The notes under the pieces are model-generated. The model searched no databases and was not told where the DNA came from. It saw only the letters and a list, made by a program, of their open reading frames with translations. A program made the position numbers and the translations under genes. Shown here piece by piece: positions 62,223 to 64,000 of a DNA stretch of 64,000 bases (its first letter is position 1; the number at the start of each line of letters is the position of its first letter). The stretch is from Mycobacterium sp. IS-1742 (GTDB lineage: Bacteria; Actinomycetota; Actinomycetes; Mycobacteriales; Mycobacteriaceae): assembly GCF_001500125.1 (NCBI RefSeq), contig NZ_LQIV01000023.1:248001-312000 (forward strand), written 5' to 3'.

Positions 62223-64000
62223 GTGGCCGACAGTGAAAATACTCAAGCCCAAGACTCACCGGACTCGGCAGAAGAGATCCACGCAGCCGAAACGCCTCGC
62301 GAGAGACTTCCCGAACGCCTGAGGGTCCATTCACTGGCCCGGGTGCTGGGCACCACCAGCAGGCGGGTGCTCGACGCGCTGGCCGAACTCGACGGCCGCG
62401 CCCGCAGCGCGCACTCGACCGTGGACAAGACCGAGGCCGAGAAGGTGCGCGAAGTGCTGGCCGGCGGCGACGGGGAGACCCGAGCCGAGCCGGTCGCCGA
62501 GGTCCCGGAGATCCCCGAGGTTCCCGACACGCCCGACGTCACCGAGGTGACCGTCGAGACGGTCGAGGCCGTCGAGGTCGCGATCGACATCCCCGCCGCC
62601 GACGGCGAGGAGTCCTTTGCGCCCGACCAGGAGCCCGAGTCCCGGCTGATCCTCGAGACCGCCGGGGTCGAGCGGGCGGACTACCTTCCGCTGTTCGTCG
62701 CACCCCAGCCGGTGCGGTTCGAGCCCGCCGACGACGACGAGGACGACGAGGACGACGACACCGCCGCGTCGGCCGACAGCGAGGACGACGACGAGGACGA
62801 CCAGTCCGAGCGGCCCGCGGCACGGCGCCGGCGGCGTGGACGCCGGGGCCGGGGCCGGGGCCGGGGCGAGCAGAGCGACGACAACGGCGATGCCGACACC
62901 GCCGAGGCCGCCGAGCCGAAGACCGACGGTCAGGCCGACTCCGATCAGGACACCGGCGACGACTCCGAGGACGACAGCGACGAGGACACCTCGGGCGGTG
63001 ACGGCAGTTCGCGCCGACGCCGCCGCAGGCGCCGGCGCAAGTCCGGCTCCTCGGACGACTCCGACAACGGCTCACCCGACGATCCGCCGAACACCGTCGT
63101 TCACGAACGCCCGCCGCGCGAGCGGGGCGGCAAGTCCGGCGACAGCGACGACAACGAGATCCAGGGCATCAGCGGCTCGACGCGGCTGGAAGCCAAACGG
63201 CAGCGCCGCCGCGACCGCCGCGACGCCGGTCGCCGCCGCCCGCCGATCCTGTCCGAGGCGGAGTTCCTGGCCCGCCGCGAGGCCGTCGAACGCGTCATGG
63301 TGGTGCGCGACAAGGTCCGCACCGAACCGCCCCACGAGGGCGCGCGCTACACCCAGATCGCCGTGCTCGAGGACGGCGTCGTCGTCGAACACTTCGTGAC
63401 GTCGCCGGCGTCGGCGTCGCTGGTCGGCAACATCTACCTCGGCATCGTGCAGAACGTGTTGCCCTCGATGGAGGCGGCGTTCGTCGACATCGGCCGCGGC
63501 CGCAACGGCGTGCTCTACGCCGGTGAGGTGAACTGGGAGGCCGCGGGTCTGGGCGGGCAGAACCGCAAGATCGAGCAGGCCCTCAAACCGGGCGACTACG
63601 TCGTCGTGCAGGTCAGCAAGGACCCCGTCGGGCACAAGGGCGCCCGCCTGACCACCCAGGTGTCGCTGGCCGGCCGCTATCTGGTGTACGTGCCGGGTGC
63701 GTCGTCGACCGGGATCAGCCGCAAGCTGCCCGACACCGAGCGGCAACGGCTCAAGGAGATTCTGCGCGAAGTGGTCCCCGCCGACGCGGGCGTGATCATC
63801 CGCACGGCGTCCGAGGGCGTCAAGGAAGACGACATCCGCTCGGATGTGAACCGTCTGCAGGAACGCTGGACGCAGATCGAGACGAAGGCCGCCGAGATCA
63901 CCGCGAAGAAGGCCGGCGCCGCCGTCGCGCTCTACGAAGAGCCCGACGTGCTGGTCAAGGTGATCCGCGATCTGTTCAACGAGGACTTCTCCGGGCTGAT
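62223..64000 (+). CDS. rne: Ribonuclease E/G, 3'-truncated by window end
   Basis: The first ~592 residues of the main RNA-decay endonuclease. GTG 62223 follows GGAGA and opens MADSENTQAQD, then PERLRVHSLARVLGTTSRRV, the mycobacterial RNase E N-terminus. A long acidic and then Arg-rich low-complexity region follows (about 160-330, with DDDEDDED and RRRRRGRRGR-type stretches). The S1 domain and catalytic core begin near SLVGNIYLGIVQNVLPSMEA and continue through VSKDPVGHKGARLTTQVSLA and LVYVPGASSTGISRKL. The frame is still open at base 64000. In M. tuberculosis this is Rv2444c. Confidence 0.96.
   Translation, partial: MADSENTQAQDSPDSAEEIHAAETPRERLPERLRVHSLARVLGTTSRRVLDALAELDGRARSAHSTVDKTEAEKVREVLAGGDGETRAEPVAEVPEIPEVPDTPDVTEVTVETVEAVEVAIDIPAADGEESFAPDQEPESRLILETAGVERADYLPLFVAPQPVRFEPADDDEDDEDDDTAASADSEDDDEDDQSERPAARRRRRGRRGRGRGRGEQSDDNGDADTAEAAEPKTDGQADSDQDTGDDSEDDSDEDTSGGDGSSRRRRRRRRRKSGSSDDSDNGSPDDPPNTVVHERPPRERGGKSGDSDDNEIQGISGSTRLEAKRQRRRDRRDAGRRRPPILSEAEFLARREAVERVMVVRDKVRTEPPHEGARYTQIAVLEDGVVVEHFVTSPASASLVGNIYLGIVQNVLPSMEAAFVDIGRGRNGVLYAGEVNWEAAGLGGQNRKIEQALKPGDYVVVQVSKDPVGHKGARLTTQVSLAGRYLVYVPGASSTGISRKLPDTERQRLKEILREVVPADAGVIIRTASEGVKEDDIRSDVNRLQERWTQIETKAAEITAKKAGAAVALYEEPDVLVKVIRDLFNEDFSGL

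Overview
The window is a 64 kb piece of a high-GC actinobacterial chromosome, almost certainly from a fast-growing, environmental-type mycobacterium (Mycolicibacterium or a close relative). The evidence is a conserved backbone that, as I remember the M. tuberculosis map, follows the same order as Rv2465c to Rv2444c: rpiB, nei1, lipP, tRNA-Gly/tRNA-Pro, tig, clpP1, clpP2, clpX, korA, korB, mobA, rpfE, a saccharopine dehydrogenase-like gene, valS, folC, a DUF4233 gene, ndk and rne. Many genes start with GTG, several look leaderless (a TANNNT -10 box about 6 nt before the start codon), and many overlap as GTGA/ATGA.

Layout. 0-7.5 kb: 3' end of a fadD-type acyl-CoA ligase, a coupled deaminase/dioxygenase pair, rpiB, nei1, a CPA1 antiporter, a membrane protein and lipP. 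7.7-28.4 kb: accessory DNA with a bis-MGD oxidoreductase and a Wzx/Wzy-type extracellular polysaccharide locus. That locus has a BcsB-like protein, Wzz-like protein, glycosyltransferases, flippase, polymerase, initiating sugar-phosphate transferase, a divergent cis-prenyltransferase, a UGM-like flavoprotein, two secreted beta-helix proteins and an AMIN-like lipoprotein. 28.65-33.7 kb: a decayed integrative element in the 3' end of tRNA-Gly(TCC). It is bounded by a 44-bp direct repeat and carries a HEPN-like gene, a capsid-gene relic, a two-gene module whose products share a QAGRD tag, and an IS481-type element. 33.9-38.4 kb: tRNA-Pro, tig and clpP1-clpP2-clpX. 38.4-46.3 kb: a second accessory block with a DesA3-like desaturase, Rieske lipoprotein, GT1 glycosyltransferase, fdhD, a beta-propeller lipoprotein, TetR, a Rieske oxygenase and a dehydrogenase. 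46.9-64 kb: korAB, mobA, two tandem rpf genes, a flavin monooxygenase, an S9 peptidase and the saccharopine dehydrogenase-valS-folC-DUF4233-ndk-rne run, with rne cut by the window end.

Working together. The polysaccharide locus has the parts for lipid-linked repeat-unit synthesis, export, polymerisation and length control, plus secreted beta-helix proteins that may bind or cut the product. tig and Clp form the protein-folding and degradation module. KorAB is the CoA-dependent 2-oxoglutarate:ferredoxin route. mobA and fdhD can serve bis-MGD enzymes such as the one at 7.7 kb. The most promising undescribed system is the tRNA-Gly element cargo at 28.99-32.16 kb: a predicted HEPN RNase-like protein beside a membrane protein/soluble protein pair with the same tag.

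Limits: all family assignments come from reading the translations and from memory of known families. No database search was run.
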